From assembly GCA_015680685.1 (NCBI GenBank), contig MNCI01018314.1, positions 1 to 64,000 on the forward strand: a DNA stretch of 64,000 nucleotides, written 5' to 3'. Of this stretch, positions 1 through 10,208 are shown piece after piece. The notes beneath the pieces were generated by a model. The model was not told where the DNA came from, did not search any database, and saw only the letters and a list, made by a program, of their open reading frames with translations. Position numbers and translations under genes: made by a program. Source of the stretch: Gnetum montanum (lineage: Eukaryota > Streptophyta > Gnetopsida > Gnetales > Gnetaceae). Each line of letters starts with the position of its first letter. Position 1 is the stretch's first letter.

Positions 1-680
1 AACTCCTCAAGGTAGGGCTCATCTATCCCATCGTAGATAGTGAGTTAGTTAGCCCACTCATAATTGTGCCAAAGAAAGGTGACAAGTGGTAGGTCTACAT
101 CACCTTTATGTTGTTGAATATGACAATGTTTAAAGATCATTTTCCATTGTCATTTGTAGATCTAGTGTTGGATACCATATCCGAGNAAGGTGAATTTTTT
201 TCTAGTTGAGCCACAAATTTGTTTTGACACATCTATTTAGTACTTGATCAAGGCACTCCAAGGCTTGCTCAAACATATCTCCATAGGTAGACTTCCACAC
301 CACTACTGATCTGCTGTTGGAAAATGCTAAGGACTAGACATTGAAATATTGTAGGGGCATTGCATATACTAAATGCCATCTTATAGTATGCAAAAGTCCC
401 CAGGAACTCATGAATGTTTTCTTGGCCTAATCTTTTGGTGTAATTTGAATTTGGTTATAGCCACTATAACCATCTAAGAAGCTATAATAGCAATGCTCGG
501 ATATGGTATCCAACACTAGATCTACAAATGACAATGGAAAATGATCTTTAAACATTGTCATATTCAACAACATAAAGGTGATGTAGACCTACCACTTGTC
601 ACCTTTCTTTGGCACAATTATGAGTGGGCTAACTAACTCACTATCTACGATGGGATAGATGAGCCCTACCTTGAGGAGTT
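1..680. repeat. Perfect inverted repeat (185-bp arms) around a single N
   Basis: Bases 1-185 are the exact reverse complement of 496-680, with no mismatch in my base-by-base comparison. Position 186, directly after the left arm, is an isolated N. The right arm belongs to a continuous minus-strand RT reading (680 to about 220), whereas the left arm is the same RT stretch in plus orientation. Surrounding element copies are strongly diverged, so a perfect 185-bp foldback abutting an N looks like an assembly or read-chimera artefact rather than a biological inversion. The arm probably continues to the left of the window. Confidence 0.93.
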
Positions 681-1710
681 GCTCTATTTCCTCCTTAACA
701 ATCTACTTTAAGTTGGGGTTTAGCCATCTCTAAGGCTACCTTCTTGGCTTCATGGATGGGTTGGTGTAAATGTGATGTTGGCATATCCTAGGATTAATTC
801 CTGTTAACTTGGGATATGACCAAGTAAAGGTTGTTTGCCATTTGTTAATCACCATTAACAACTTTTATTTTTCTTTAGGATCAAGTTTACCATTAATTAT
901 GATTGGTTTACCATTGTTTAAAAATGCATATTCCATGTCAATCAGTAGGATTTTTAGTTCTAGGGGCTCCTGCTTGAAGTTATTAGGAATTTCCAACTCT
1001 CCCCAATAGGTTTCATCATTTTCATCATTAGAGAGTTGGTGATGAACTTGCTCAAGTTCATCCATGCTTTCAACATAAGCACATGTTAGGCTTTTAGTTG
1101 GTTCTATGCATAATGTGCTACTATCTGAGTCAATTATTAGCCATTGAGTGCCCTATTATTTTGTGGCTGCTACATATAGACACCTTTGAATATCTATTTC
1201 CTGCACACTAATTGCATGCTTTGATGTATGTACTTTTGATGGACCAAATCTTTTGCAGAAAATTACATCCATTATCACTATACATGATGCATGGAATACG
1301 CTTCTTCTCTAATTGTCCAAATTCATTTTCCTTGGATATTTCCAAGGATAGATCCCTTATACCAATACATGCATCTACTGTGCCTAACCAAGCCCTTCCC
1401 ATAATGATGGGGAAGTCACCTTTGTAGTTGTTAACCCTGATCACCAAAAAATCCATAGGATAGGATCACCCACTTACTATTGTTACAATGTCCTTCACTA
1501 ATCCCAAAGGAATAGTGATTGATTGATTTGCCAATTATAGATGGATGTTGCTCTTCTTGAGAGGTGGTAGGTTCCAAGCCTTGTACATGTCATGGGAGAT
1601 GAGATTAACATTGGAACCAAAATCAAGAAGAGCCTTACACAGCTCATGTCTAGTGATTTGCAGGTAAATGGGAGGATTTCCTAGGTCAAATATTTTCATG
1701 GGAAGATTGC
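187..1710 (-). pseudogene. Element F (Athila-like): protease, linker and RT remnant
   Basis: Minus-strand pol remnant. Near 1680-1560 the translation has a retropepsin-like stretch with ALLDFGSNVNLIS, where the family usually reads ALLDLGASVNLLP, followed around 1440-1380 by FPIIMGRAWLGTVDA, the ILGRPFL-type end of the protease. The linker at 1065-865 aligns with 19648-19887 of element E. RT follows from about 680 (LLKVGLIYPIVDSELVSP, then VPKKG) through the FLDGYSGYNQI motif to about 220. Several frameshifts and stops break it, so it is dead. The reading begins abruptly at 1710, exactly where the LTR of element A starts; its gag half is at 12491-14310, so this gene was cut in two by A. The Athila assignment rests on the resemblance to E and on the F/E primer-binding sites. 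Confidence 0.82.
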
Positions 1711-3491
1711 TGTACTGTCCAAAATCATCAGTGAGAGGCTGGAATGAACGGACACCGAGAGATCTATGAATGAAATAGTAAGACCCTACCTTCACTTGAG
1801 GGCAAGCTGGAAATCAACGGAGGCAGAGTGCCTTGAATGGTTTGCACGTAGATCAAACGAGGACTTCCTTGAATGTACGCAATTGTTATGCGTTGGGTTA
1901 TACGTAAACAAATGCAAAACTCAACAAAAATGAATGTAAATTGTTTAAATGATAAATAATGAAAATAGCAAAAATGTGAACAGGAAAAATAATGTAAACT
2001 GTAAGAATTTGGGCAATAATGCAAAATATTTGTATTGATAAACAATTAGAATGTGCATTGGTTAGAACGTAGTTGTGGAGTGGTCACAAGGCAGATGTTT
2101 GGCCCCGATGGATGAGAGCAGGTGCTAGGAAGATGCAAGTTTTGGATTGTAGGTGTATAGCATCCAAGTCTGTATGAAGCCTAGCGTATGAGATTGATGC
2201 CCAAATTTCCTAAGTGTGTCAGATTCCAATTTTTTGAACCTTGATCTAGTGGAAAAATAGGGGATTTATAGGATCTTGGGCGTGAGATTTGGATCTGGGA
2301 GAAGATCAGTGGTTACGAGGTGAGAAAAATTTGGATTGGGTGACAGGTGTGTGCATTGAACGGATGCACAGAAATTATTATAATGTACAGTGTAGCATCC
2401 AAGATATCTTACGCTAGCGTGCATAATGCTTAGCGTAAGAACTTGAAACACTGAAAAAAATGTCAAAAATGGAAAAAATGTTAATGTACAAGTGTGGATC
2501 TGGGTGTTTGGCCTCCAGATCTGCAGTTCTGTGCTTTTTGTGTGCTGCCAAAGCCTCCAGCGTGTGTGGATCTGGCTCTGATGTATGCGCAACCTATTCT
2601 GGCATCAACATTTGGTGTCCAGCATCCAGCGTCCAACGTATGAAAGTGTTTACGCTGCTGGAAGCATGTCAGCATGACTAACAACGTTTGACCTAAAAAT
2701 AGTGCATTTTGAACCTATTTTTAACCTATGAGACCCGTTTTTAGAGTGGATTTGCATGCCATGGTTCATTAGGATTTTTTATGCCAAATTTGGGTTGATT
2801 TGGATGTCATTTTGGCCCTGTTTTGGTTGATTATGCTGGGCATTACGCTGTGCAGCGCCTAAAAAAGTAACCCCAATGTCCCCAAGTGTTTCTGCTATAT
2901 TTTGAGCTTATTTTTGTACGCTGATGCTTGTTTGATGTTGCTTGACTGCTGCCTACTCTCCAGGGTGGCCTAGGTGCAAATTTTGACTCTGTTTTATTTT
3001 TGTTTCAAGCCTGTTTAGTTTGGTCATGCTGTGCTTACGCTGTGGAGCGTCTGAAAAAGTAACCCCAGCGTCACCAATTGAAAATACCTTATTTGAGGCC
3101 CAAATTTTGATTTTCTGGAGGTTGGGAGGTATTGGGGACCTTGGTGAAGGTCATGGGGGATCCTTGTGCCTGATTTTAGCCTGTTTTGACTCAGTTTTGG
3201 GGCTCCAAAAGTTGGTGACGCTGATCCTTACGCTTGCAGCGTAAGAAAATGTAGCCAAAGTATACTTAGCCAAAACCAAGCATTTTGAGCCTAAAACTTT
3301 TGATTCTAGATGCTGGAAGTTGATGCAGCCACTTGTGGACCCCGGGGGGACCTTGCCTATTGAATCGTGAACCATTGTGGTTGTTTTGGGGACCTCCAAG
3401 TTTGGTCATGCTATATTCATGCTTGGGTAGCTGCATGCCTTAGCTTGAATCTTGTTTGAAAGTGCTAGGCCAAGATTTTGTGGTGTTTTCA
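1711..3491 (-). repeat. Element A left LTR (3' LTR)
   Basis: On the plus strand it begins TGTACTGTCCAAAATC and ends GGTGTTTTCA, so in element sense it starts TGAAAACACC and ends CAGTACA, with TG...CA ends. It aligns along its length with 10209-11871 and its ends match the LTRs of B1, B2, C and D. The region 2840-3250 carries three related blocks about 190 bp apart, each with a hairpin word such as ACGCTGTGCAGCGT followed by AAAAAGTAACC; these fall in U3 in element sense. The right edge is fixed by the adjoining polypurine tract. Confidence 0.85.
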
Positions 3492-3509
3492 TTGGCCCCT
3501 CTTTGTTGA
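3492..3509 (-). other. Element A polypurine tract
   Basis: Minus strand reads TCAACAAAGAGGGGCCAA immediately before the LTR start TGAAAACACC. The same tract adjoins the LTRs of B1 (31335) and B2 (43959). It would prime plus-strand DNA synthesis. Confidence 0.85.
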
Positions 3510-4539
3510 TGCCTAGAGGAATCTACTTGAGAGGCGTCAAAAAAGAAGTACAAAACACCATGAGCAACTGGATATCAAGCATTGTTCTTTGGCACTTGGC
3601 CAGATGTCATCGCACAGTGATCAGAAGTATATGGGATCAAGAAATGAGGTTTTGAGATGTATAGGGAGAAGGTTTGTTACTGTGAGATCAAGGATTGATG
3701 AAGGGATGATTTTGTTTAACTATGGAAAGGGGAATGCTCTTGTCTAAACACATCATGTTGGTCCTTGTCAATAGCTAGTATCTAGCGGACTTGGGACCAA
3801 GGCATGGAATGTGCGTTCTTTGGAGGAATGAGACTCTTGTATCCTGTTTAAGAGAACTCGTTGTCACAACCAAAGCCACACGGTGAGGTGGTGCATTCTT
3901 TGGAGAAACAGGATCCTTGTTGAGTGTCAAACGGAACTTGTTGTCCAATAGCCAAAGCCACGTGGTGGGATGCAACATGATTGCTTAAGACACGAGTGTT
4001 TTCTTCCAAGACAAGTACCTTCCCGCCTGGGGCTTGTATGGGAAGTGCCAAGGGTCTTGTGATGGATTTTTCTCTTTGATTTTTTTNGAGTTATAGTGTG
4101 CAACCATGTGTTTAGAGTTTTGGTGACTGGGATGTATCTGGGAAATGTAACTGAACAGAGTAGAGAGAACATGCTAGGGAATGAGAAACATTTGGAGAAC
4201 TAGGAATGTACTTGTGAACGGTTTGATTAACCTAGTTACATGCGTCAGGAACAATGTGGTACCTCATTGCCGTGATGAAGTACATCTGTGTACGAACACC
4301 TCTGGGTGTCATCCTGCAAACACAACTCCAAGAAGACAAGAAAAACATGATTGAATGAGTTAGCTTAACACTTTAAACATAGATGCAACTGATGGGATGA
4401 TGACACCGCGTGCGACCACAGGCAAACAAAATTGAGCAGCAGGAATGTTGTTAGAGTCCATGTGATGAATTCATGCAGTAGGTTGATGAAGACATGGCAT
4501 TTGATTTCAGCAACAGATTAGTAGGCCAGTGAAGAAGTT
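3510..4539 (-). other. Element A non-coding stretch between PPT and arrays
   Basis: No open reading frame that I can support. The part next to the PPT (ACAAAACACCATGA near 3550) and a patch near 4312 (CATCCTGCAAACACAAC) resemble the corresponding parts of B1 (31390, 32105) and B2, so this is the shared 3' untranslated zone. The remaining similarity is patchy. A single N lies at 4087. Confidence 0.6.
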
Positions 4540-5240
4540 GCCAGTTTATAGTCTCGGTGAACTATCATGGATTAGTTTTATGTCATAACCCACTGGACGT
4601 TGCCAGCTTAGCATTGTAGCGGATAGTGCAATGCTAGTTTATAGTCGTGGCGGACTATGGAGAGGCAAGCTAGTTTATAGTCTTAGCGGACTCTATCAGA
4701 TGAGAGTGTGGTAGTTTATTATCATTCTGGATGATCTGTGGTATTAGTTTTAGGTCATGATGCCAAGACCGCTCTGTGGTATCAGTTTATCGTCATGATT
4801 CCAAGATGAATATGTGGTACCAGTTTATCGTCATGATGCTAGGACGAATTTGTGGTATCAGTTTATTGTCATGATGCCAGGACAAATATGTGGTATCATT
4901 TTATTGTCATGATGCTAGGATGAATCTGTGGTATTAGTTTATCATTGTGATGCCAGGACGAATCTGTGGTATTATTTTATTGTCATGATGCCAGGATGAA
5001 TTTGTGGTATCAGTTTATCGTCATGATGTCAAGACGAATCTGTGGTGTCAGTTTATCGTCGTGATGCCAGGACGAATTTGTGGTATCAGTTTATCGTCAT
5101 GATGCCAGGATGAATCTATGGTATCAGTTTATCGTCATGATGCAAGGATGAATTTGTGGTATCAGTTTATCGTCATGATGCCAGGATGAATCTGTGGTAT
5201 TAGTTTATCGTCGTGATGCCAGGACGAATCTGTGGATGCA
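4540..5240. repeat. 38-bp tandem array with hairpin units (element A)
   Basis: About 13 units of roughly 38 bp from 4738 to 5235, each containing AGTTTATCGTC, then ATGATGCCAG, then GACGA. Several more diverged units precede them (4540-4735), with stems ATAGT/ACTAT, TAGTC/GACTA and ATCAT/ATGAT. In each unit a 4-5-base stem follows the constant AGTTTA and is closed by its complement after a 6-10-base loop. Confidence 0.9.
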
Positions 5241-5329
5241 TGCATGTATGTCTAGGTGATCATGTAAAAGAAGAAACTAGAGAACACAATGTCAAGTAGT
5301 AACTACTGAAAATAGAATAATGTCAAAAG

Positions 5330-5440
5330 CGGTAGTTTAGGGCCTTTTCGGGCCATGTGTGGTAGTTTAAAGCCACACCAGGCCATGTGTTAGTTTAAGG
5401 CATTTTCAGGCCATAGGCTAGTTTAAGGCCTTTTCGGGCT
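5330..5440. repeat. Short GGCC-hairpin array (element A)
   Basis: Four diverged units of about 28 bp, each with TAGTTTA(A/G)GGCC, then TTTTC and GGGCC. It lies directly downstream of the protease in element sense, the same place as the TAGTTTTAGGCC arrays of B1 (40870) and B2 (54885) and the array ending D (29395). Confidence 0.8.
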
Positions 5441-5547
5441 GCATGTAAATGTGTAAGCTAGTACAATGCAAGTGAAGGTGACGTATGCATAATGAACAAA
5501 GGTGAAGAGTGGGCAGAGATCAGAAATGTTTTGGCCACAGGGGAGCC

Positions 5548-8500
5548 TTAATCGTGTGGTTGTTTCCTAGCCGGACATGGTCTAGGAGGCATGCTAGGTC
5601 TTGGTTGCTCTAGGAGGCTTTCAGTTTTTACCACTTGTTCGGGTGTTTTAGCTCTAGGTGTTGCATTTGTTACCATGAGTGTTCCATCAAGAGACTCTTC
5701 TTTCAAGACTTGTGACATGTCTATGTTGTGGATGGCTTGAAAGGGAGTGTTATTGCCATGTATGATGACTTGTCCACCTTCATAAGGAAGGCGGATTTCT
5801 TGATGTATTAGTGAGGAAATGGCCCATTGTTGGGCTAGCCAAGGTCTGCCAAGAATCATGTTGAAACTGGGCATATCTTCTATGACAATGAACTCTGCAC
5901 TGGTGGAGAATTATTCACCTGCCACAAAGGCTAAGTTGATTGTGCCCTTAACTGTGACACGTGATCGGTTGAAGGATTTTAAACATGTGGTTTTCATTGG
6001 CATGATCTTGTCTGCCATGCCTAGTTTGTTAATGACAGAGTATAGAACTATGTTTATTGTTGCACCATCATCAACGTGCACTCTGTGAATGGTGCATCGT
6101 CCAACACATACACTGATCGACAATGGAGTTATTGTGACTTCCCCTCGTTCGGGGTTACGTTTAACTACATCATCGCGGAAGGCTAAGGTGTTTGAACCCA
6201 ATCCTTTTTGTGTGTGTTGTAAAATCGTTGTACGGATGGATTCCATGTTAGCAGGGATGTCCTCTGTAACAGGAATGGATGCTAACATTTGAGCCAAGGC
6301 TTCGCGGTAAACGGCTGAAGTCATGACCAGGTCGTACAAGCTCATCGTTGTGTTCTTCTGTTTGAGCATTTTTTTTACCTAAGCTAGTGTAGCTACGAAG
6401 TCTGTGTTGTTGGTCATTGTGTTGGCTTTGGCTTTCTTCATGTGGGTTGAGGGATGGGCCTCTTGTGTAGAGGACTTGGGCCTAGTTTCCTTGAGATTAG
6501 GGGCAGGGGCCCCAGCGTTCGATTGTTGCTTGCTTGGTGTGGCTTTTGTTTCGGCTGTGGATGTTGTTCATTGTTCATTCATCCTCTTCTGTTGCCATTT
6601 GGTTTGCTTACCTATGTTGCCTATGTTTGGGCTTTGGGTAGGTGAGGCGCCACAGTGTGATGGAACCTTTATGAAAAATGGTAGTTTAGGAGGTGTCGTT
6701 GTTGTTTGACTAGCTTGTTGTGGAACCTTGATAACGAAAGGTTTCTTTGCTATTGTCATTGGTGCATCATGCTAGTTTAATGTCTTTACAGATGATTGCA
6801 ATGGTACTTTGACCACAAAAGGTTTTAAAGGTGCTCGAGGTGGCACCTGGATGATAGTGGGAGGCCTCTTGCTCGTGGAGGCGGAGGGGATCATTGCCTT
6901 GCTGAGAGGCACATGGATCACGAAAGGTTGCCGCATAGGTTTGGGCTTGCTTCCTATGCTGATGGAGTTTATGACATAGTAGGCATCATCTGTGCTAGGT
7001 TGACTTAGGGTGTTGATGTTGAGTTGGCCCCATTCTATCATTGTCTAAAGATCATCCTATAAGGCATGGTAGTTGTCGGTATTATGACTGGACATCTTGT
7101 GGTAGTGACAGAATTGATCTAACTTACAGTGTCGTGGGACTGGGGGCTTGTTTGGTGCTGCTAAGGTGGGGTTCCTTAGTAGCTTGTAGTACCTATCGTA
7201 TCTTCAATGGGCATTCTCTGCTACTTATTTGTATTGGATTTTCCTAGTTTTGAGGATTTGCTCTAGTAGTTTAGAGGGTCGCGTGGGTAGCAGCGTATAC
7301 TTATAGCGATCCTTGCGCTAAAAGTTGGGCCTTGGGGTGGCCCCTATCATTGTAGGTAGGTTGGTACTAGTGTTTTTTGTTTTTTTGCTTGCGGCTATAG
7401 TTTTCATTGTTGTCTGTTGTTTGGCAACGTGTTGGTTCTTGTAAGCCACATAGGCGGGATCATTACTGGTTTGTGTAGCTTGTTCAATGTTCTTAATCTA
7501 CGTGAAGGCTTGGCTCAATGTTTGAGCACTTAGGTAGTATAGTTTTGACTTAACGAAGTCATTCACGGCTCCTTTTAGAATTGTAAGAAAATTTGTTTTA
7601 GGGATGGGCTCATGAAGTTCGTTAAGGGTTGTACTCCATCGTTGGATGAAATTTTGTACAGGCTCAAGTGGTGCTTGTTTCACCTGTATTAGAGTGTCTA
7701 GTGTGGCCTTAGGCTTGAGGTTGTACTTAAACTAGGTGATGAATTGATGTAATAGATCCTCTAGAGAGGATATGGAGTTACGGGGCAGAGCTCGGTACTA
7801 GTCTAAGGCTATGCTCATTAAGGACATAGCGAACACGTGCAAGATTGCGTGGGGCCAAGCTTGAAGCAATAGAGTTTCCGATTGAAACGTGACTAAGTGA
7901 ACATTCGAATCTCCCTTCCCATTGTACTTGGTTAACTAGGGTAGTGTTATTCCCTTGGTTAAAGCTAACGGTGGCACTGAAGAGTTAATTGGATCATCGT
8001 GGTAGAAGTCTAGTACTTTAACTGCTTTGGTGTTTATGGTTTTGAGGTGCTTTACCTCGTCAGCTAACACTTGCATCCATTGTTTTGCTTTTGCCCACTC
8101 ATGAGTGGTAGGTAGATTAGTTGGTTGGGGAGATTGTTGGGTTATCATTTGTTGTTGTGGAGCAACGTTCAAAGTGGTGGTTGCGGGGTGTGGCACGTTG
8201 AAGTGAGTGGATTGTTGAACAAGGGGTATGGTTCCTTGCGTAGCCACAAACTGTGAAGTAACACCCTAGATGTGTGAAGCTGAAGTGATGAAAGGGGCTC
8301 CATGTGTTTGCACTTGTAGTATGTACTGGGTGGAGATGATCATAGGTAATCTCTGTTGGGATGCTGGTGCTTGTGTGCTCGTTGACGCTTCATGAGGGAT
8401 TGTCTGTCCCATGCGAGGGTGGAATGATGGGTTCATGTAGGCATGGGGACTGAGAGTGTGGTATGAATCCTTAGGTTCAGATTGTTCCTCGAAGTCATCT

Positions 8501-8787
8501 ACATCATGTTGATTTTGGGGCTCCTCAGTGGGTCACCATGTGTTTTGGCTCCTTGCTAGAAGGAGCTAAGAGATGAGTTGGTGGTGAGGCTCAGAAAGGG
8601 GGATGATGTCATATATAGAGGGGACGAATTCATGACCTCCCATGTATATGCGCTTGAAGTTTCGTTTTGCCTCATGTTCTATGGTATCAAGGGGAAGGTT
8701 GGCCTGAATCTTCACACAGATGTAGTTATATTGTTCTTGTGTGAGGATTACGTGGGCATGTGTGTTGGAGATCTGGGAAGACTCCAT
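5548..8787 (-). pseudogene. Element A gag-protease (Tat-like), degraded
   Basis: Start chosen at 8787 (MESSQIS...), which matches the start of gag in C (MEASQIK at 60131). In order: an N-terminal part with YICVKIQANLP (8750-8570); a Gln/Pro-rich linker; the capsid-like region (8010-7500) with EVKHLKTIN, LLLQAWPHAILHVFAMSL and PLEPVQNFIQRWSTTLNELH; a knuckle with the pattern C-x2-H-x4-H-x4-Y near 7110; a linker repeating the peptide PFVIxVP (7040-6570); SLYDLVMTSAVYREAL (6335); a retropepsin with VDDGATINIV (near 6070) and FNMILGRPWL (5870); and a tail ending at a TAA at 5548. In-frame stops and a few frame shifts interrupt it, many at former CAG, CAA or CGA codons. Gag would form the particle and the protease would cut it. 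The domains are clear; a functional product is unlikely. Confidence 0.85.
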
Positions 8788-10187
8788 GGTGATGTGTGAC
8801 TAGGTAGTGTACAGACAAGGAAACAAGGCAACAAGTGTAGTGTGTGGTCCGGGTGGAGGATGCAACATGTGTAATGTGACTGGACTATAGCATGTGCAAC
8901 GTGACAAGTCTACGGTGTGACTAACTAAAGCGTGACCAACTGCAGCGTGACCAATTGTCCAGCGTGACCAACTATCCAGTGTGACCAACTGTCCAGCGTG
9001 ACTAATTGTCCAGTGTGACTAACTGTCTAGCATGACTAACTATCCAGCGTATGAACTCTGAAAATTTTTCTAAGTGTCCAACGTGTGAACATTGAAAAAT
9101 TTTTCTAATTGTCCAGCGTGTGAACACAAAAAATTTTTCTAAGTGTCTAGCGTGTGAACACTGAAAATTTGTCTAAGTGTCCAGCGTGTGAACACTAAAA
9201 ATTTTTCTAAGTGTCCAGCATAAGAACACTGAAAATTTGTCTAAGTATCTAGTGTGTGAACACTAAAAATTTGTCTAAGTATCCAGCGTGTGAACACTAA
9301 AAATCTGTGTAAGTGTCTAGCATGTGAACACTGAAAATTTGTCGAAGTGTCTAGCGTGTGAACACTGAAAATTTGTTTAAGTCTCCAAAGTATGAACACT
9401 GAAAATTTGTCTAAGTGTCTAGCATATGAACACTAAAAATTTGTCTAAGTGTCTAGCATGTGAACACTGAAAATTTATCTAAGTGTCTAGCGTGTGAACA
9501 CTAAAAATTTTTCATAGTGTCCAGCGTAAGAACACTGAAAATTTGTCTAAGTGTCTAGCGTATAAACACTAAAAATTTGTCTAAGTGTCCAGCGTATGAA
9601 CACTAAAAATTTGTCTAAGTGTCTAGCTTGTGAACACTAAAATTTTGTCTAAGTATCCAGCGTGTGAACACTAAAAATTTGTCTAAGTGTCCAATGTAAG
9701 AACTTGGCAGCGTGTGAAAAAAATTTCTAAGTGTAAAACTAACATCGTATGAACTACAGCATATCAAGTCAGGGACAGTGTCAGAGTGCTATGGACAACA
9801 TTTGCGGCTAAGGCACAGCGTGTGTACGTTAGATGGGGTGCCTGGGTGAGAAAACTAAGTGCTGGACGTAGCGTCTGAGAAGAAAACTTAGATCTGGACG
9901 CTGTGAATGGCATCAAAAAAGAGAGATAAGGGTGAGGGACACTGTAAACAATGTCTGAAACTAGCAGAGAGTGCAGGACACTGAGGGTAGTGTCTGGATT
10001 TGAGAGGGGAAGGTGTAGGACGCTGTGATTCAAGCAGGAACGTGCCTGGAAAACTCTGAAATAGCATCTGGATTAGCAAGAAATAGTGCTTGAACACTGG
10101 GAATAAGGTAGAGTGGGAATGCTGGCACTGCTAGCAACGTGTGAACATTGGATCTGGGATGCTAAGAGGCGAATCTAATAGAGAAAA
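8788..10187. repeat. Element A leader with 34-bp tandem array
   Basis: Between gag and PBS. The core, 9060-9715, is about 19 units of 34 bp built on GTGTCCAGCGTGTGAACACT followed by GAAAATTTGTCTAA. A shorter array of about 20 bp (GTCCAGCGTGACCAACT type) precedes it at 8925-9050. Units differ mostly as AGCGT to AGCAT, AGTGT or AGCTT, which looks like CpG decay. Bases 9720-10187 have no gene and only scattered copies of the words GGACGCTG, GGACACTG and TAGTGTCTGG. Confidence 0.9.
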
Positions 10188-10206
10188 GGCCCTCCTTCTA
10201 GCACCA
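10188..10206 (-). other. Element A primer-binding site
   Basis: Minus strand reads TGGTGCTAGAAGGAGGGCC, starting about two bases inside the right LTR edge. D (24966) and C (59552) have the same block at the same place. TGG matches the CCA end of a tRNA, but I cannot name the tRNA with certainty. It differs from the tRNA-Asp-type PBS of E and F. Confidence 0.75.
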
Positions 10207-10208
10207 AT

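Noticed and set aside
4738-5235. CRISPR-like array of 38-bp repeats
   Set aside because: Units are contiguous, without unique spacers, inside a plant retrotransposon.
9764-10097. Two overlapping minus-strand frames of 69-89 codons
   Set aside because: They lie in the leader of A upstream of gag, have no counterpart in C or D, and consist of repeat words.
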